A stretch of 6,374 nucleotides of DNA, taken from contig JAFZOA010000128.1 in assembly GCA_017550775.1 (NCBI GenBank), positions 1 through 6,374 on the forward strand. Reading direction: 5' to 3'. A program made the translations under genes and the position numbers. A model generated the notes under the pieces. The model ran no database searches, was not told the DNA's origin, and was given only the letters and a program-made list of their open reading frames with translations. Source of the stretch: Ruminiclostridium sp. Its GTDB lineage: Bacteria; Bacillota_A; Clostridia; Oscillospirales; Ruminococcaceae. Shown here piece after piece: positions 5,938-6,374 of this stretch (position 1 is the stretch's first letter; each line of letters opens with the position of its first letter).

Positions 5938-6374
5938 TTGTCCGATAACAAAATGACAGTCGCAAAGGCAATGGTCGAATGTCTGAAAGCCGAGGGTGTA
6001 AAGCACGTCTTCGGTTATCCTGGCGCGGCTATCTGTCCTTTCTACGATGAGCTTATCTCGTCGGGCATAGAACATATACTTGTACGTCACGAGGTCAACA
6101 GCGGTCATGCCGCGAGCGGATATGCCCGTGTTACCGACAGGGCGGGCGTGTGTATAGCCACATCTGGTCCCGGCGCACTCAACCTCATTACCGCCATCGC
6201 TACCGCCTACATGGACAGTATTCCGATAGTGGCGATCACCGGTCAGGTGAACTCCGACCAGATCGGGCGCGACGTTTTCCAGGAAGCGGATATCACCGGT
6301 TCTTCGGAGCCGTTCGTAAAACACAGCTACATCGTCAAGGATCCGGCTTCGATCTGTGATGTGATAAAAAAAGC
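5938..6374 (+). CDS. ilvB: Acetolactate synthase large subunit, 3'-truncated by the window edge
   Basis: IlvB is the thiamine-diphosphate-dependent catalytic subunit of acetolactate (acetohydroxyacid) synthase. It condenses two pyruvates, or pyruvate with 2-oxobutyrate, in the first common step of valine, leucine and isoleucine synthesis. The 145 codons seen cover most of the N-terminal thiamine-binding domain; full-length proteins are about 550-600 residues. Numbering from the TTG: MTVAKAMVECLKAEGVKHVFGYPGA (6-30, partial motif GYPGA 26-30), the cofactor-activating Glu52 in RHE (50-52), SGHAASGYAR (55-64), ATSGPGALNL (74-83), TAYMDSIPIVAITGQV (89-104) and DVFQEADITG (112-121). The residue after the Glu is Val where many family members have Gln. 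Other ThDP enzymes share this domain (pyruvate oxidase, glyoxylate carboligase), but the TAYMDSIP and FQEADI stretches favour acetolactate synthase. It follows the GyrI-like gene by 18 bases. Whether a small regulatory subunit (ilvN/ilvH) follows cannot be seen. Confidence 0.93.
   Translation, partial: MSDNKMTVAKAMVECLKAEGVKHVFGYPGAAICPFYDELISSGIEHILVRHEVNSGHAASGYARVTDRAGVCIATSGPGALNLITAIATAYMDSIPIVAITGQVNSDQIGRDVFQEADITGSSEPFVKHSYIVKDPASICDVIKK

Noticed and set aside
5953..5955. ATG as the start of ilvB
   Set aside because: It lies 20 bases from the ribosome binding site, whereas the in-frame TTG at 5938 is at ideal spacing.
5920..6324. - strand open frame of 134 codons opposite the start of ilvB
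   Set aside because: It is codon-aligned with ilvB, whose + strand reading has clear acetolactate synthase motifs; this is a shadow.

Overview
The window is an ordinary-looking stretch of bacterial chromosome carrying de novo pyrimidine genes, followed by the start of a branched-chain amino acid gene. All six genes lie on the + strand and nearly every base is coding. The separate PyrK + PyrD (class 1B) dihydroorotate dehydrogenase, strong AGGAGG-type ribosome binding sites and TTG starts all point to a Firmicute. The style of the protein sequences, including the PyrD 'NVKQGGATWGTTCEG' loop and the IlvB 'NSDQIGRDVFQEADITG' stretch, suggests an anaerobic Clostridia lineage such as the Ruminococcaceae/Oscillospiraceae. 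That placement is inference from recalled sequence patterns, not from a search. Base composition looks a little over half G+C.

Layout: (1) 1-2957, carB, large subunit of carbamoyl-phosphate synthase, missing roughly its first 85 residues at the window edge. (2) 2971-3519, an unrecognised protein with four predicted membrane segments, 13 bases after carB. (3) 3531-4304, pyrK, the FAD/[2Fe-2S] electron-transfer subunit of dihydroorotate dehydrogenase. (4) 4301-5215, pyrD class 1B, overlapping pyrK by four bases (TTGA) with a TTG start. (5) A 71-base gap, the only real intergenic space, with a possible extended -10 promoter and a strong ribosome binding site. (6) 5287-5919, a stand-alone GyrI-like effector-binding-domain protein. 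(7) 5938-6374, the start of ilvB (acetolactate synthase large subunit), with a TTG start, running off the right edge.

The first four genes are packed like one operon. CarB makes carbamoyl phosphate; PyrK and PyrD form the NAD+-linked enzyme that oxidises dihydroorotate to orotate. The membrane protein sits inside this operon and is the least explained element. The GyrI-like gene and ilvB, 18 bases apart, may be a separate unit or a continuation, since no terminator is visible after pyrD. I see no mobile element, CRISPR array, RNA gene or broken gene. I did not find a convincing new biological system; the best leads are the membrane protein inside the pyr operon and the single-domain GyrI-like protein ahead of ilvB.
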